This document shows positions 1 to 9,939 of a stretch of DNA of 64,000 nt, piece after piece. The stretch is taken from NCBI RefSeq assembly GCF_002863585.1, contig NZ_PGUY01000002.1, positions 1 to 64,000 of the forward strand, read 5' to 3'. The position numbers and the translations under genes were made by a program. The stretch comes from Peribacillus deserti (GTDB taxonomy: Bacteria > Bacillota > Bacilli > Bacillales > DSM-1321). The notes beneath the pieces were generated by a model, which had not been told where the DNA came from, did no database searches, and saw only the letters and a list, made by a program, of their open reading frames with translations. The first letter of the stretch is position 1, and each line of letters begins with the position of its first letter.

Positions 1-3
1 CAG

Positions 4-89
4 CATAAGACGAGCGGGCCGTGAGAAGCGCTTTTTCTTCTCATGGACCGATTGGCTTATGACGGGAGGATGGCAGTTCGCAGCTAGAT
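4..89 (-). repeat. R1 repeat copy (solo, reverse orientation)
   Basis: About 85 bp upstream of ywhC. Its reverse complement runs from TCTAGCTGCG through CATAAGCCAATCG, an AAAGCGC core and CGCTCGTCTTATG. The same blocks in the same order occur at 5604-5688 and 19741-19825 on the plus strand. Its ends resemble each other in inverted orientation (CATAAGACGAG and CATAAGCCAAT), so the element could fold. No ORF is present. Here it stands alone, while the other two copies sit inside R2 repeats. Confidence 0.7.
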
Positions 90-228
90 AGAAAGAAAAG
101 CGGAGAACGGTACCTTCCGGAATGATCTAGCCGCAAACAGCATAACAAATAGATAAGTTTTCTACTTTTATAAATAAAATGGTACCACTCAGCTGTTAAT
201 CAGGATATAAAATGGGGGAAAATAATAA

Positions 229-888
229 GTGGATACACTGCAAAGTTTTTTAAGATTTCCGTTAGAAGAAATACCATATGTTGTGGTAACTCTGATGATT
301 GCTTTTACCCTCCATGAATTTGCACATGCCTACGTTGCCTATAAATTTGGCGATCCGACGGCGCAGAAGCAGGGCAGGCTTACCTTAAACCCGGCTGTTC
401 ATCTAGATCCGCTTGGAACACTGCTGCTGCTTATTGCAGGATTTGGGTGGGCCCGGCCGGTTCCTGTTAACCGGCATTATTTCAAAAATCCCAGGCTGGC
501 CGGCATTCTCGTTTCGATAGCAGGGCCATTGAGTAATCTGCTCATTGCGGCTATTGGGTTTATGCTCTATTTTGGTTTTATGAGTGCAGGTATTCTGGGC
601 AATGAATATGTTATTAATTTCTTACATACTCTGATTGAAATCAATGTGGTGCTGTTTGTTTTCAACCTCCTGCCGGTTCCTCCACTGGACGGCTACAGGG
701 TACTTGAGGATCTGGCTCCGGATAATGTCCGTGCTAAAATGTCACAGTTTGAAATGTACGGGTCTCTGATTTTCCTGGTGATTGTCATTACTCCGCTTGG
801 CGACTATATCATTACCCCAATCTTTCAAACAGTTATTCCGTTGATCTACAGTGTGTTAGCAAATTTCTTTTCAGGAATATTTCTATAA
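229..888 (+). CDS. ywhC: Site-2 protease family (M50) membrane metalloprotease, YwhC-like
   Basis: A 219-residue multi-span membrane protein of the M50/S2P zinc metalloprotease family, which cleaves substrates within the membrane. The zinc-binding HEFAH motif is at residues 29-33 in the first membrane segment. A second conserved block, NLLPVPPLDG, near residue 150 supplies the third metal ligand in this family. The start is GTG, with GGGGGAA about 8 bases upstream. Length and gene order (followed by ywhD and pbpG) match B. subtilis YwhC. The substrate is unknown. An R2 repeat separates it from ywhD. Confidence 0.9.
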   Translation: MDTLQSFLRFPLEEIPYVVVTLMIAFTLHEFAHAYVAYKFGDPTAQKQGRLTLNPAVHLDPLGTLLLLIAGFGWARPVPVNRHYFKNPRLAGILVSIAGPLSNLLIAAIGFMLYFGFMSAGILGNEYVINFLHTLIEINVVLFVFNLLPVPPLDGYRVLEDLAPDNVRAKMSQFEMYGSLIFLVIVITPLGDYIITPIFQTVIPLIYSVLANFFSGIFL

Positions 889-934
889 AAGGATGAGGCC
901 TCTGCCGCTAGGCTTTGTCACAAATTTTACACAA

Positions 935-1058
935 GTTGATTGAAGTATAGGCGTGAGACTCCTGCGGGAAAGCAGGTCAAGGGAGACCCCGCAGGCGTCA
1001 AACGCCGAGCGCTCCCGGACCGCCCGCGGAAAGCGGGTGCCTGCAGCGGAAATAAACA
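935..1058 (+). repeat. R2 palindromic repeat, copy A
   Basis: GC-rich block running from GTTGATTG through GACTCCTGCGGG, AGGGAGACCCCGCAGG and GCTCCCGGACCGCCCGCGG to a GGAAATAAAC right end. The CCTGCGGG and CCCGCAGG arms pair, so a transcript would fold strongly. It lies between ywhC and the true ywhD start; an ATG at 1062 just past it is not a credible start. Confidence 0.85.
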
Positions 1059-1112
1059 CCCATGTTTACAGAGGTTTTGTTTAAGCGACTAATTTTAAAG
1101 AAGGTGAATGTT

Positions 1113-1625
1113 TTGGAAGAAAAACCGAAAAAAAAGCTAGGGTTCAATATTATAAAAAATGATCCGACGGACGGGCACGGCGGGTATGGCACAGGTGCCC
1201 TGAGCCTTGAAAATGTTTCACCGGTCTTCGTGGATGTTGAAGAAGGGGAAGCATTCGTGGATATCGGAGCCATGCATGCAAGAAGTGCTGTCGAAAAAGG
1301 GATTAAGTTTCTAAAAAGTAAAGAAGAAGTCCCAAACGGAAAGCCTTACTGGCTTGTATGGGTCACCGTTGAAAGAAAGCCGGAAGGACCTTATTATGCA
1401 GGTGTAACGGCGTGCGAAATGACGGTTGACCGTTCGATCAGAAGAGGCTACAAATCTCTGCCTGAACACGTAAACCGCATGGATAAGTCCATGAAGCGCC
1501 ATATTATTGTCGATCATATGGATGAAAAGTCAAAAGTGGTGCTGAGAGAATTCTTACAAAATCATAATCTTGATATGTGGAATAATTCAACTGCTGAATT
1601 AAAAAGTGCCCTTCTTGAAAATTGA
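1113..1625 (+). CDS. ywhD: YwhD family protein
   Basis: A 170-residue soluble protein of the conserved Bacillaceae YwhD family, whose function I do not know. I place the start at TTG 1113 because AAAGAAGGTG lies directly upstream at 1097-1106. The longer reading from ATG 1062 begins at the edge of an R2 repeat and has no ribosome binding site. The mature start reads LEEKPKKKLGFNII. The length agrees with the roughly 170-residue B. subtilis protein, and it keeps the same neighbours (ywhC, pbpG). Confidence 0.88.
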   Translation: MEEKPKKKLGFNIIKNDPTDGHGGYGTGALSLENVSPVFVDVEEGEAFVDIGAMHARSAVEKGIKFLKSKEEVPNGKPYWLVWVTVERKPEGPYYAGVTACEMTVDRSIRRGYKSLPEHVNRMDKSMKRHIIVDHMDEKSKVVLREFLQNHNLDMWNNSTAELKSALLEN

Positions 1626-1714
1626 TGGATCATCCTCATGCAATTTGCACTTGTCGAATATTAAGAAAATAAGTAATATTATGTATAGCGAGTATCGCTG
1701 TAAAACAAGGACAG

Positions 1715-1747
1715 AAAAACCCCGGGGAACTGCTTCCCGGGGTTTTT
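1715..1747. terminator. Bidirectional terminator between ywhD and pbpG
   Basis: A CCCCGGGG stem with loop GAACTGCTT-like spacing, flanked by an A-run on the left and a T-run on the right. It can therefore end both ywhD (plus) and the converging pbpG (minus). Confidence 0.9.
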
Positions 1748-1765
1748 CATTATGTTCCTAAGAAT

Positions 1766-3829
1766 TTACTCATGCCCCCAAATACGTTTGTACCATGGGA
1801 CCTTCTTTTCCTTATGGTGTTTTTCCTGCTTGGAATGCTTATCACCTAAATGCTCTGTGCAATATTCCGAAGGCTCTGTGCCTTTTACATAATAAGTAAG
1901 GCGGGAAACCGGGCAGTTCTCGGTTGCCAGCTTGCCGCTAGCCGGATTTACGTACACACCCACCACATTAGCCGATGGTTTAAATTTCTTCACTGGCTGA
2001 TCAGCGAGGGCGTTTTCCATAAACCCGGCCCAGATGCTTTTCGAGTACCTTTTCTCTATTGAAGATACAATTTTCTTTGAATCATCATATCCGGTCCAGA
2101 CGCCGGTTACCAGCTGGGGTGTGAAGCCGATCATCCAGCTGTCATATTCGGTGGAACCTGATTTTCCGGCGTACGGCCTTGTCAGCTGCGAAGCGATTGT
2201 ACTGCCGGTTACCGACGAATAGCCATTTAGCTTTTGATCGAACATTCCAGTTAGAAGAGAAGTCATTTCAAATGCCAGGTCAGGATCAAGCACTTTCTCC
2301 TTTGCTGGGGTATGTTCGTAGATAATCTCACCTTTGTGATTCACAACTTTACTAATGAAAATAGGTTCGACTTTCTTTCCGCCATTCGCAAACATGCTAT
2401 AGGCATTGACCATTTCCAGCACCTTGACTCCCGATGTGCCCAGAGCAAGGGAAGGAACGTTCGATAACGGAGATTCAATGCCGAAGCGGCGTGCCGTATT
2501 GATCAATGAGTTTTCCTTTAAAAATAAGTGTGTTTTAACGGCATAGACATTATCTGAAAGAGCCAGCGCCTGGGCCATGGTTATATCTTCATCGGCGTAC
2601 TGATTATTAAAATTATGCGGTGTATAAGAAGATTTCCCTTCATCATATGTAAACGTCGTGAGCTCACTTCTGAGCTGAGTAGAGGGAGTGAATCCCTGCT
2701 CCAAAGCTGCATAATACAGGATTGGCTTCATGGTTGAACCAGGCTGTCTGGAAGCCTGTGTGGCCCTGTTGAACGAGCTCTGGCTATAATCCCTGCCGCC
2801 GACCATTGCTTTGACTTCCCCTGTTTTTGGGTTCATGGAAACAAGCGAGCCCTGTATGTCCGTGTTCTTCGAGATGACTTCCTCAAAGTTTTTTTCAGCC
2901 TCTTTTTGCATGTTAGCATCGAGGGTAGTATAAATGCTCAAACCGCCCAGTTCAATGCTTCTTTCATCCAAATGAAGCTGAGTTCTTAAGGCTTGTTTAA
3001 CCGCATCCTGGAAATAGGGAGCAAACTGGTCATCAGCTGCTTCTTCCTGTCCCTTAAAATCCAGTTGTTCTGAATAAGCCTGTACGGTCTCGTTCTTGTT
3101 TAAGTAGCCATTACTTTGCATGGCTCCTAAGACAATTTTTTGCCGTTCTTTAGCATTTTGCTCAGACACAAAAGGGGAGTAGCGGGACGGGCCTTTCGGG
3201 ATTCCGGCGAGCATGGATGCTTCAGCCACTGTAAGGTTCTCCGCAGCCTTGCCAAAATAATATTTGCTGGCTGCCTGGACCCCGTATGAGCCATGCCCGT
3301 AATAAATCGTATTTAAATATCCTTCCAGAATTTCTTCCTTGGAATAATTCATCTCAATCCTGATTGTATAAAACGCTTCTTCAAGCTTCCGCTTCCATGT
3401 CTTGTCATGCTGAAGAAATAAGTTCCGGGCATATTGCTGAGTGATGGTGCTGGCACCCTGCACCTTGGCCATAGCATGAAGATCGGCAAGGATGGCACCG
3501 GCGATCCGCTTAGGATCGAAGCCTCCATGCTCAAAAAAATGCTGGTCCTCAACGGATACGGTTGCTTCTACCAGTGCAGGGGAAATGTCTGATAGCTTCA
3601 CCCAGTATCTTTTCTGCGAAGTATTCGTTTCGCCGAGGACAGAACCATCTGCCGAATAAAAAATAGAAGACTTCGGAACAGAAAGTGGCGGAGGTCCAAG
3701 CAGCTTGGCATAGCCAAGAATCGATAGATAAATCAAAAAGATAATCATTAGGGCTAATCCTGATAAGATAATGAAGGCCCTGATGTATTTAAAAGATTGC
3801 TTAAAACGCTGTCCTGTAATTGCTTCCAT
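1766..3829 (-). CDS. pbpG: Class A penicillin-binding protein (PbpG/PBP2d-like)
   Basis: Bifunctional peptidoglycan synthase of 687 residues: a short cytoplasmic N-terminus, one membrane anchor near residues 18-40, a GT51 glycosyltransferase domain (EDQHFFEHGG with the catalytic Glu, then TITQQYARN), and a transpeptidase domain with SxxK (STMK), SDN and KSG in place of the usual KTG. I use ATG 3829 because AGGGGTGA precedes it on the minus strand; the reading frame stays open for 32 codons further up but without a ribosome binding site. In B. subtilis pbpG acts in spore peptidoglycan synthesis and lies between ywhD and speE, as here. Confidence 0.93.
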   Translation of the reverse strand: MEAITGQRFKQSFKYIRAFIILSGLALMIIFLIYLSILGYAKLLGPPPLSVPKSSIFYSADGSVLGETNTSQKRYWVKLSDISPALVEATVSVEDQHFFEHGGFDPKRIAGAILADLHAMAKVQGASTITQQYARNLFLQHDKTWKRKLEEAFYTIRIEMNYSKEEILEGYLNTIYYGHGSYGVQAASKYYFGKAAENLTVAEASMLAGIPKGPSRYSPFVSEQNAKERQKIVLGAMQSNGYLNKNETVQAYSEQLDFKGQEEAADDQFAPYFQDAVKQALRTQLHLDERSIELGGLSIYTTLDANMQKEAEKNFEEVISKNTDIQGSLVSMNPKTGEVKAMVGGRDYSQSSFNRATQASRQPGSTMKPILYYAALEQGFTPSTQLRSELTTFTYDEGKSSYTPHNFNNQYADEDITMAQALALSDNVYAVKTHLFLKENSLINTARRFGIESPLSNVPSLALGTSGVKVLEMVNAYSMFANGGKKVEPIFISKVVNHKGEIIYEHTPAKEKVLDPDLAFEMTSLLTGMFDQKLNGYSSVTGSTIASQLTRPYAGKSGSTEYDSWMIGFTPQLVTGVWTGYDDSKKIVSSIEKRYSKSIWAGFMENALADQPVKKFKPSANVVGVYVNPASGKLATENCPVSRLTYYVKGTEPSEYCTEHLGDKHSKQEKHHKEKKVPWYKRIWGHE

Positions 3830-3939
3830 GTCATTCACCCCTAACAAATTAGTTCTTGATCCTGAACAAATTCTTTTTGAGATAAGCTCGGGCAGCCCTT
3901 TTTTCGAAGTGTTCCCAGGCGTCAAAATTTACGCTCTAT

Positions 3940-4067
3940 GTTGATTGGAGTGGAAGGCGCGAGACTCCTGCGGGAAAAGCGTGTCAAGGGAGACCCCACA
4001 GGCGTATGAACGCCGAGGAGGCTCCCGGACCGCCCGCGGAAAGCGAGTGCCTGGAACGGAAATCAAC
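3940..4067 (+). repeat. R2 palindromic repeat, copy B
   Basis: Full-length R2 core from GTTGATTGGAG to GGAAATCAAC, with the same internal arms as the other copies. It lies about 110 bases upstream of pbpG and is followed within 30 bases by the long copy C, so two R2 elements stand in tandem here. Confidence 0.9.
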
Positions 4068-4096
4068 AGGCGAGTTTAACAGAGCTATTTTAAAAA

Positions 4097-4323
4097 GGCT
4101 CATTTCTAAAAGATTGTTGTATTATAATAAGTTTTGTTACATAACCCTATTGTTAAATCAGGTTGATTGGAGCGGAAGGTGCGAGACTCCTGCGGGAGCA
4201 GCGGGACAGGTGAGACCCCGCAGGCGAAGACGAGGAGGCTCACCGTCCGCCCCGCGGAAAGCGAGCATCCTGAAGCGGAAATCAACCTCTTGTTCAATAG
4301 CAACAGAGTTTGCGAAAACAGCC
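4097..4323 (+). repeat. R2 long form with terminal inverted repeats, copy C
   Basis: A 227 bp element. The core (4162-4287) is bracketed by outer arms: the left begins GGCTCATTTCTAAAAGATTG and the right, read in reverse, begins GGCTGTTTTCGCAAACTCTG. These give imperfect terminal inverted repeats. A near-identical copy of exactly the same length lies at 33908-34134. There is no transposase ORF, so the element is MITE-like. Confidence 0.88.
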
Positions 4324-4492
4324 TTTAAAAAAGAACCTAATACCTTTGTCCATCTATTTACAAAAACAACAATCTAGCGAAAAGAAGGAACGCAGTGTTT
4401 TAACAAAATTAATTAAGGTAATAGAGTATTAATCAGTATGAAAAAACAAATGCGTTTTTAAACATGCGAATCAAAAAAACTAAAAATTAATA

Positions 4493-4520
4493 TTGCATTT
4501 TTGCTAGATTGTTCTATACT
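4493..4520 (+). promoter_or_regulatory. Candidate sigma-A promoter for speE
   Basis: A -35 TTGCAT (4493-4498) and a -10 TATACT (4515-4520) with a 16-base spacer. This leaves a leader of roughly 150 bases before speE. Recognised by eye only. Confidence 0.45.
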
Positions 4521-4676
4521 TTTTCTGATGTGGACTTTTAAAGAATAGAAGCCATGAGAGGAACTTATGGTTTAAAGTGGAAAAAATGATTTTTGTTAGG
4601 GAACTTTCAGCCGATTGGGGTATACTAACAAAAGATTTCAATAGCAGATAATCGATACACGGAAGGGATGATTTAA

Positions 4677-5504
4677 ATGGGTTTATGGTTTACAGAAAAG
4701 CAGACTGAAAACTTTGGTATAACAATGAAAGTGAATAAAACTTTACATACAGAGCAAACCGAATTCCAGAAGCTTGATATGGTGGAAACAGAAGAATGGG
4801 GCAATATGCTTCTATTGGATGACATGGTCATGACATCTGTCCGGGATGAGTTTGTTTACCATGAAATGGTTGCACACGTACCGTTATTTACGCATCCAAA
4901 TCCAGAAAACGTTCTTGTAGTAGGCGGCGGAGACGGCGGCGTCATCCGTGAAGTCCTTAAACACCCAAGCGTGAAAAAAGCGACTCTAGTAGAAATAGAC
5001 GGAAAAGTGATCGAATATTCAAAGGAATACCTGCCTGAAATTGCAGGCATGCTTGAAGATCCCCGCGTAGAAGTAAAAGTGGATGACGGTTTCATGCATA
5101 TCGCAAAAAGTGAGAATGTATATGACGTAATCATGGTAGATTCAACAGAGCCTGTTGGACCGGCTGTTAACTTATTCACTAAAGGCTTCTATGCAGGAAT
5201 TGCAAAAGCGCTTAAAGAAGATGGGATCTTCGTTGCCCAGACGGACAACCCATGGTTCAAAGGAGATCTAATCACTGAAGTACAAAGAGACGTGAAAGAA
5301 ATCTTCCCGATTACAAGCCTATATATAGCAAACATCCCGACATACCCAAGCGGCATGTGGACATTCACGATCGGATCCAAAGTCCATAACCCATTGGAAG
5401 TAAACGAAGAACGCTTCCATGAAATCGACACAAAGTACTACACAAAAGAACTTCACAAGGCAGCTTTCGTATTGCCGAAGTTTGTTCAAGACTTGATTAA
5501 ATAA
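4677..5504 (+). CDS. speE: Spermidine synthase
   Basis: Polyamine aminopropyltransferase of 275 residues, making spermidine from putrescine and decarboxylated S-adenosylmethionine in the cytoplasm. It has the Rossmann glycine motif GGGDGG near residue 82, and VDSTEP near residue 155 carries the catalytic Asp; the length equals the B. subtilis family. The ATG is preceded by GAAGGGATG. In B. subtilis speE and speB are adjacent; here a 324 bp composite repeat separates them, so a common transcript would have to read through a strong hairpin element. Confidence 0.96.
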   Translation: MGLWFTEKQTENFGITMKVNKTLHTEQTEFQKLDMVETEEWGNMLLLDDMVMTSVRDEFVYHEMVAHVPLFTHPNPENVLVVGGGDGGVIREVLKHPSVKKATLVEIDGKVIEYSKEYLPEIAGMLEDPRVEVKVDDGFMHIAKSENVYDVIMVDSTEPVGPAVNLFTKGFYAGIAKALKEDGIFVAQTDNPWFKGDLITEVQRDVKEIFPITSLYIANIPTYPSGMWTFTIGSKVHNPLEVNEERFHEIDTKYYTKELHKAAFVLPKFVQDLIK

Positions 5505-5556
5505 TATCCGCCTTATCTTCAGGCAATTTAGAAGCCCGTTGTTGACTTCGCACTAT

Positions 5557-5880
5557 GTTGATTGGAGCTGCAGGCGCGAGACTCTTTCGGGACAAGCGGG
5601 TATTGTCTAGCTACGGACTGACACCTTCGGTCATAAGCCAATCGCCATCAAAAGGCCAAAAGCGCCTTTCGCTGCCGCTCGTCTTATGTCTGTCAGGTGT
5701 CTGACTTTCCATATTATGTAGTTTTTTAAAAAGTTTGTTCATCACTGTTCCCTTATTAAAAAAGTACCTAGAAAGTCACCGTCCTCCACTTTTCTATTAA
5801 GGGAGATCCCACAGGCGGTTATAGCCGAGGAGGATCCCGGACCGCCCCGCGGAAAGCGAGTGCCTGCAGTGGAAATCAAC
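5557..5880 (+). repeat. Composite repeat: R2 copy D interrupted by R1
   Basis: The R2 left part ends near AGCGGGT at 5601 and R2 resumes at AGGGAGATCCC (5800). Between them lies about 197 bp that starts with an R1 core (5604-5688) and ends with GTCACCGTCCTCC and CTTTTCTATTA. The same join points and the same insert are seen in the copy at 19695-20013. It fills the speE-speB gap. Confidence 0.88.
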
Positions 5881-5959
5881 AGACAAGTTTAAAAGAAATT
5901 ATTTTTGAAAAAGGGGAGTCCATCTCCCCTGTTATTTTTTAAGAAATGGGGAATGCTCC

Positions 5960-6835
5960 TTGCGTTTTGATGAAGCGTATTCAGGTAATGTTTTTATAAA
6001 AAGCCATCCAAGTTTTGAGGATGCAGAGGCGGTCATCTACGGAATGCCGATGGACTGGACAGTCAGCTACCGTCCAGGCTCCCGTTTTGGTCCGGCGCGA
6101 ATCCGTGAGGTATCGATTGGCCTTGAGGAATACAGCGCTTATTTAGATAAAGAGCTGGAAGAAGTGAAGTATTTCGATGCGGGCGACATTCCGCTTCCGT
6201 TCGGAAATGCACAGCGCAGTCTGGATTTAATCGAAGACTTTGCAGATAAAATCTTTGCAGAAGGTAAATTCCCGCTTGGGATGGGCGGAGAACATTTAGT
6301 TTCCTGGCCGGTTATGAAGGCAGCAGCTAAAAAGTACCCGAATCTTGCCATCATTCACATGGATGCTCATACAGATCTTCGTGAAGAGTATGAAGGAGAG
6401 CCTCTCTCTCATTCTACGCCGATCAGAAAAATCGCTGAACATATCGGGCCGAAGAATGTTTATTCCTTTGGCATTCGTTCAGGAATGAAAGAAGAGTTTC
6501 AATGGGCGAAGGAAAATGGCATGCACATTTCTAAATTCGAAGTGCTTGAGCCGTTAAAAGAAATTCTGCCGACGCTTGCTGGCAGACCTGTCTATGTGAC
6601 GATCGATATCGATGTCCTGGATCCGGCGCATGCTCCAGGAACAGGTACGGTTGATGCCGGCGGAATCACATCTAAAGAATTGCTGGCTTCCATTCACGCT
6701 ATTGCCAAATCAGATATAAACGTAATTGGCTGTGACCTTGTTGAGGTAGCTCCAGTCTATGACGTATCGGAACAAACGGCAAACACAGCCAGCAAATTAA
6801 TCCGTGAAATGCTTTTAGGCTGGGTACAAAAATAA
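5960..6835 (+). CDS. speB: Agmatinase
   Basis: Ureohydrolase-family enzyme of 291 residues that hydrolyses agmatine to putrescine and urea, feeding the spermidine synthase encoded upstream. Manganese-site motifs GGEH, HMDAHTD and DIDVLDPAHAPGTG are intact. The start is TTG at 5960 with GGGGAA just upstream; the nearby ATG at 5953 is in another frame and closes after five codons. The N-terminus MRFDEAYSG matches what I recall of B. subtilis SpeB. Confidence 0.95.
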   Translation: MRFDEAYSGNVFIKSHPSFEDAEAVIYGMPMDWTVSYRPGSRFGPARIREVSIGLEEYSAYLDKELEEVKYFDAGDIPLPFGNAQRSLDLIEDFADKIFAEGKFPLGMGGEHLVSWPVMKAAAKKYPNLAIIHMDAHTDLREEYEGEPLSHSTPIRKIAEHIGPKNVYSFGIRSGMKEEFQWAKENGMHISKFEVLEPLKEILPTLAGRPVYVTIDIDVLDPAHAPGTGTVDAGGITSKELLASIHAIAKSDINVIGCDLVEVAPVYDVSEQTANTASKLIREMLLGWVQK

Positions 6836-6843
6836 TTCAATTT

Positions 6844-6878
6844 AAAGTCCAAATTCGATCAGAGTTTGGGCTTTTTCC
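6844..6878 (+). terminator. Terminator after speB
   Basis: AAGTCCAAA pairs with TTTGGGCTT (one bulge), followed by TTTTT. Confidence 0.7.
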
Positions 6879-6992
6879 CATTAAAGGTTATTTTTTAGCA
6901 GAAAAGCAGCAGGATCCTTGGGCCTGCTCTTGAATCTTGTGCCAGGAATCCTTATACTTATAGAGTTATTTTAAACTTGGAGGTGCTGATGA

Positions 6993-7433
6993 ATGCACGA
7001 AACAGACTCCGGTAAAAGAAGTGTGAGAGTAACTGTTCATACGAAAATCACAAATGGATCAGAGACGGAAACCTTTGAATTGGTGACACTGGGACATTTA
7101 CATAATAAAGCGAGTGCTGATTATCTTCAGTACGAGGAAAATGATGAGAACGGAATCATTAACACCTATGTAAAATTTACGGATACCGAGCTCATGCTGA
7201 TGAGAAGCGGATCGGTGAAAATGAAGCAATATTTTCGTGAAAATGAAAAAACTTCAGGATATTATGAAAGTATGTATGGAAGACTGGAGATGCTGACTGA
7301 TACAAAAAAGATTATAAGAGAATGGAATGAGCCCGCAAAAGAAGGGAAGCTTGCGCTTTATTATGATTTGAGCATGCAGGGAAACCGCTTGGGAAGCTAT
7401 CAAATGACGATTATGTATAAGGAGGAAGCCTGA
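6993..7433 (+). CDS. ywiB: DUF1934 family protein, YwiB-like
   Basis: A 146-residue protein of the DUF1934/YwiB family, a small beta-barrel fold with no assigned biochemical role. ATG follows TTGGAGGTGCTGATGA. It ends four bases before argS and very probably shares its transcript; the ywiB-argS pairing is conserved in Bacillus. Confidence 0.85.
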   Translation: MHETDSGKRSVRVTVHTKITNGSETETFELVTLGHLHNKASADYLQYEENDENGIINTYVKFTDTELMLMRSGSVKMKQYFRENEKTSGYYESMYGRLEMLTDTKKIIREWNEPAKEGKLALYYDLSMQGNRLGSYQMTIMYKEEA

Positions 7434-7437
7434 ACGT

Positions 7438-9111
7438 ATGAATGTGGCAGAGCAGGTTCAAGAAAAGATTAAGCAGGAAATCAAACAGGCAGTAATAAAG
7501 GGAAGTTTAGCAGCTGAAGAACAGATACCAAATGTGGTTTTAGAAGTACCGAAAGAAAAGGCACACGGAGATTATTCAACCAATATGGCTATGCAGCTGG
7601 CGAGGGTTGCCAAAAAAGCTCCAAGAGTCATTGCAGAAACTATTATTGAACATTTTGATGCTTCTAAAGCAAACATTGAAAAAATTGAAATAGCGGGACC
7701 TGGATTCATTAATTTCCATATGAATAATTCATACCTGACTGAAATTATCCCGGCTGTGCTGGAACAGGGCGACAGATATGGCGAAAGCAGCTTCGGCGGG
7801 AAAAAGAAGGTCCAGGTTGAGTTTGTTTCTGCCAATCCAACGGGAGATCTTCATTTAGGGCATGCAAGGGGAGCCGCTGTCGGTGACTCCTTATGTAATG
7901 TGCTCGAAAAAGCTGGCTTTGAGGTTTCGCGTGAGTATTATATCAATGATGCCGGAAATCAGATTAATAATCTTGCAAAATCCGTTGAAGCCCGCTATTT
8001 CCAAGCTCTTGGCAAGGACTTCCCGATGCCTGAGGACGGCTATCATGGTGAAGATATTATTGGAATTGGAAAGAAGCTGGCTGAAGACCATGGAGACAAA
8101 TTGGCCGGCATGGACGAAAACGAACGGTTCGATTTCTTTAGAAAATACGGCCTTGAAGTTGAAATGGATAAGCTGAAGAAGGATCTAGAGAACTTCCGCG
8201 TGCGATTTGATGTATGGTATTCAGAAACCTCTCTTTACCATAACGGAAAAATAGATGATGCATTAAAGGTTCTTCGTGAAAGAGGGCATATTTACGAAGA
8301 AGATGGAGCTACCTGGTTCCGTTCTACGGAGCTTGGCGATGACAAAGACCGCGTGCTCATTAAACAGGACGGTTCATACACCTATTTAACTCCAGACCTG
8401 GCCTATCACCGAGATAAGCTCGAGCGTGGTTTTGAAACAATCATTAATATATGGGGAGCTGACCATCACGGCTATATCCCTAGAATGAAAGCAGCTATCG
8501 AGGCTCTTGGCTATAACCGGGAACAGCTTGAAGTGGAAATCATTCAGCTAGTGCATCTGTTTAAAAATGGTGAAAAGATGAAAATGTCTAAGCGTACCGG
8601 CAAGGCTGTTACGATGAGAGATTTGATCGAAGAAGTAGGTCTGGATGCAGTCCGTTATTTCTTTGCCATGAGAAGCGCTGATACCCATCTGGACTTTGAT
8701 ATGGATCTTGCCGTATCTGAATCAAACGAGAATCCGGTCTACTACGCTCAGTATGCACATGCGAGGATCGCAAGCATTCTTCGCCAGGGCAGCGAGCTTA
8801 AGCTCGATCATACATCTGGAGATATAGATTACAGCCTGATCTCTTCCGAAAAAGAATTTGATCTGCTTAAAAAGGTCGGGGACTTCCCGCAGGTCGTTGC
8901 GGAAGCAGCAGAGAAACGCATACCGCACCGCATCACTAACTATATCAACGAACTGGCAGCAACCTTCCACAGCTTCTACAATGCAGAAAAAGTACTGGAG
9001 CCGGAGCAGGCGGAACGAAGCAAAGCACGTTTAGCCCTTATCAAATCAGTTCAGATCACGATTAAAAATGCTTTATCACTAATTGGGGTATCTGCTCCAG
9101 AAAAAATGTAA
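7438..9111 (+). CDS. argS: Arginyl-tRNA synthetase
   Basis: Class I aminoacyl-tRNA synthetase of 557 residues that charges tRNA-Arg. It has an N-terminal Add-1 domain, the HIGH-type motif HLGHARG near residue 140, the KMSK motif ([11 protein letters not shown]) near residue 382, and a C-terminal helical anticodon-binding (DALR) domain. GGAGGAAG precedes the ATG at the end of ywiB. No T-box leader is seen; ywiB occupies the upstream position. Confidence 0.97.
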   Translation: MNVAEQVQEKIKQEIKQAVIKGSLAAEEQIPNVVLEVPKEKAHGDYSTNMAMQLARVAKKAPRVIAETIIEHFDASKANIEKIEIAGPGFINFHMNNSYLTEIIPAVLEQGDRYGESSFGGKKKVQVEFVSANPTGDLHLGHARGAAVGDSLCNVLEKAGFEVSREYYINDAGNQINNLAKSVEARYFQALGKDFPMPEDGYHGEDIIGIGKKLAEDHGDKLAGMDENERFDFFRKYGLEVEMDKLKKDLENFRVRFDVWYSETSLYHNGKIDDALKVLRERGHIYEEDGATWFRSTELGDDKDRVLIKQDGSYTYLTPDLAYHRDKLERGFETIINIWGADHHGYIPRMKAAIEALGYNREQLEVEIIQLVHLFKNGEKMKMSKRTGKAVTMRDLIEEVGLDAVRYFFAMRSADTHLDFDMDLAVSESNENPVYYAQYAHARIASILRQGSELKLDHTSGDIDYSLISSEKEFDLLKKVGDFPQVVAEAAEKRIPHRITNYINELAATFHSFYNAEKVLEPEQAERSKARLALIKSVQITIKNALSLIGVSAPEKM

Positions 9112-9114
9112 TAT

Positions 9115-9150
9115 AAAAGCCGAATGGAGGGAGCTTCATTCGGCTTTTTT
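9115..9150 (+). terminator. Terminator after argS
   Basis: AAAAGCCGAATG pairs with CATTCGGCTTTTTT across a short loop. Confidence 0.92.
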
Positions 9151-9210
9151 GCTGTGTATGAAGGTGGATTACTCAAATTAGGAACCGTTCGTTTAATAAC
9201 CCTTAACAAT

Positions 9211-9905
9211 GAAAAGCTACCTTAAAAGGAAATTGCTACGTTTAAATTTGAAAAGCCGCTCTTAGAAAATTCCGCACTTAAAATTGAAAAGTTGCTCTTA
9301 AAAAGAGAATTTCGCACTTAAATCTGAAAAGGCGCTCTTAAAAAGAGAATTTCGCACTTAAATCTGAAAAGCCGCTCTTAAAAAGAGAATTCCGCACTTA
9401 AATGTGAAAAACTGCTCTTAAAAAAGAATTCCGCATTTAACTTAAAAAGCCGCTCTTAAAAGAGAATTCTACACTTAAAATTGAAAAGCTGCTCTTAAAA
9501 AGAGAATACCGCACTTAAAATTGAAAAGCCGCTCTTAAAAAGGGAATTTCGCACTTAAATATGAAAATCCGCTCTTAAAAGAAAATTCCACACTTAACAT
9601 TGAAATACTGCTCTTAAAAAGAAATTCCGCACATAAATATGAAAATCCATAATTCCGCCCTTAAATTAAAAAATCCGCTCTTAAAAACAGAATTCCGTTC
9701 TTAGATTTGAAAATGCGCTTTGAAAAGATAATACCGCACTTAAATATGAAATCCGCTCTTAAAAAGTGAAATCTACACTTAAATTTGAAAATCCACTCTT
9801 AAAATAAGAATTCTGCTCTTAAATTTGAAAATCCGCTCTTAAAAAGAAAATTCCGCACATAAATGTGAAAATCCGCTCTTAAAAAGAGAATTCCTTACTT
9901 ACCTG
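9211..9905. repeat. 40-bp tandem array built of two related 20-bp half-units
   Basis: About 690 bases of degenerate tandem repeats between the converging argS and uvsE genes. The unit alternates CTCTTAAAAAGAGAATTCCG with CACTTAAATNTGAAAATCCG, each near 20 bp, giving a 40 bp higher-order period and about 17 copies. Units drift by one or two bases and become more divergent toward both ends. There is no long ORF in any frame. The two half-units share CTTAAA and GAAAnTCCG, so the array probably grew from a duplicated 20-mer. Confidence 0.92.
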
Positions 9906-9939
9906 AAAATCATAGATTACCAAAACTCGTAAATATCAC

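Noticed and set aside
4006-4377. Apparent 123-codon ORF over R2 copies B and C (and similar ones at 25583-25939, 31158-31427 and 33925-34137)
   Set aside because: They read through the same GC-rich repeat in different frames and share peptide fragments only because of the repeat. No ribosome binding site and no family resemblance.
6879-6992. T-box leader for argS
   Set aside because: argS is the second gene after ywiB and the 110-base region before ywiB lacks a T-box sequence or specifier hairpin.
9211-9905. CRISPR array
   Set aside because: Units are head-to-tail with no unique spacers, are degenerate, have a 20/40-bp period and no cas genes nearby. The same applies to the arrays at 14.7, 40.0, 40.5 and 61.25 kb.
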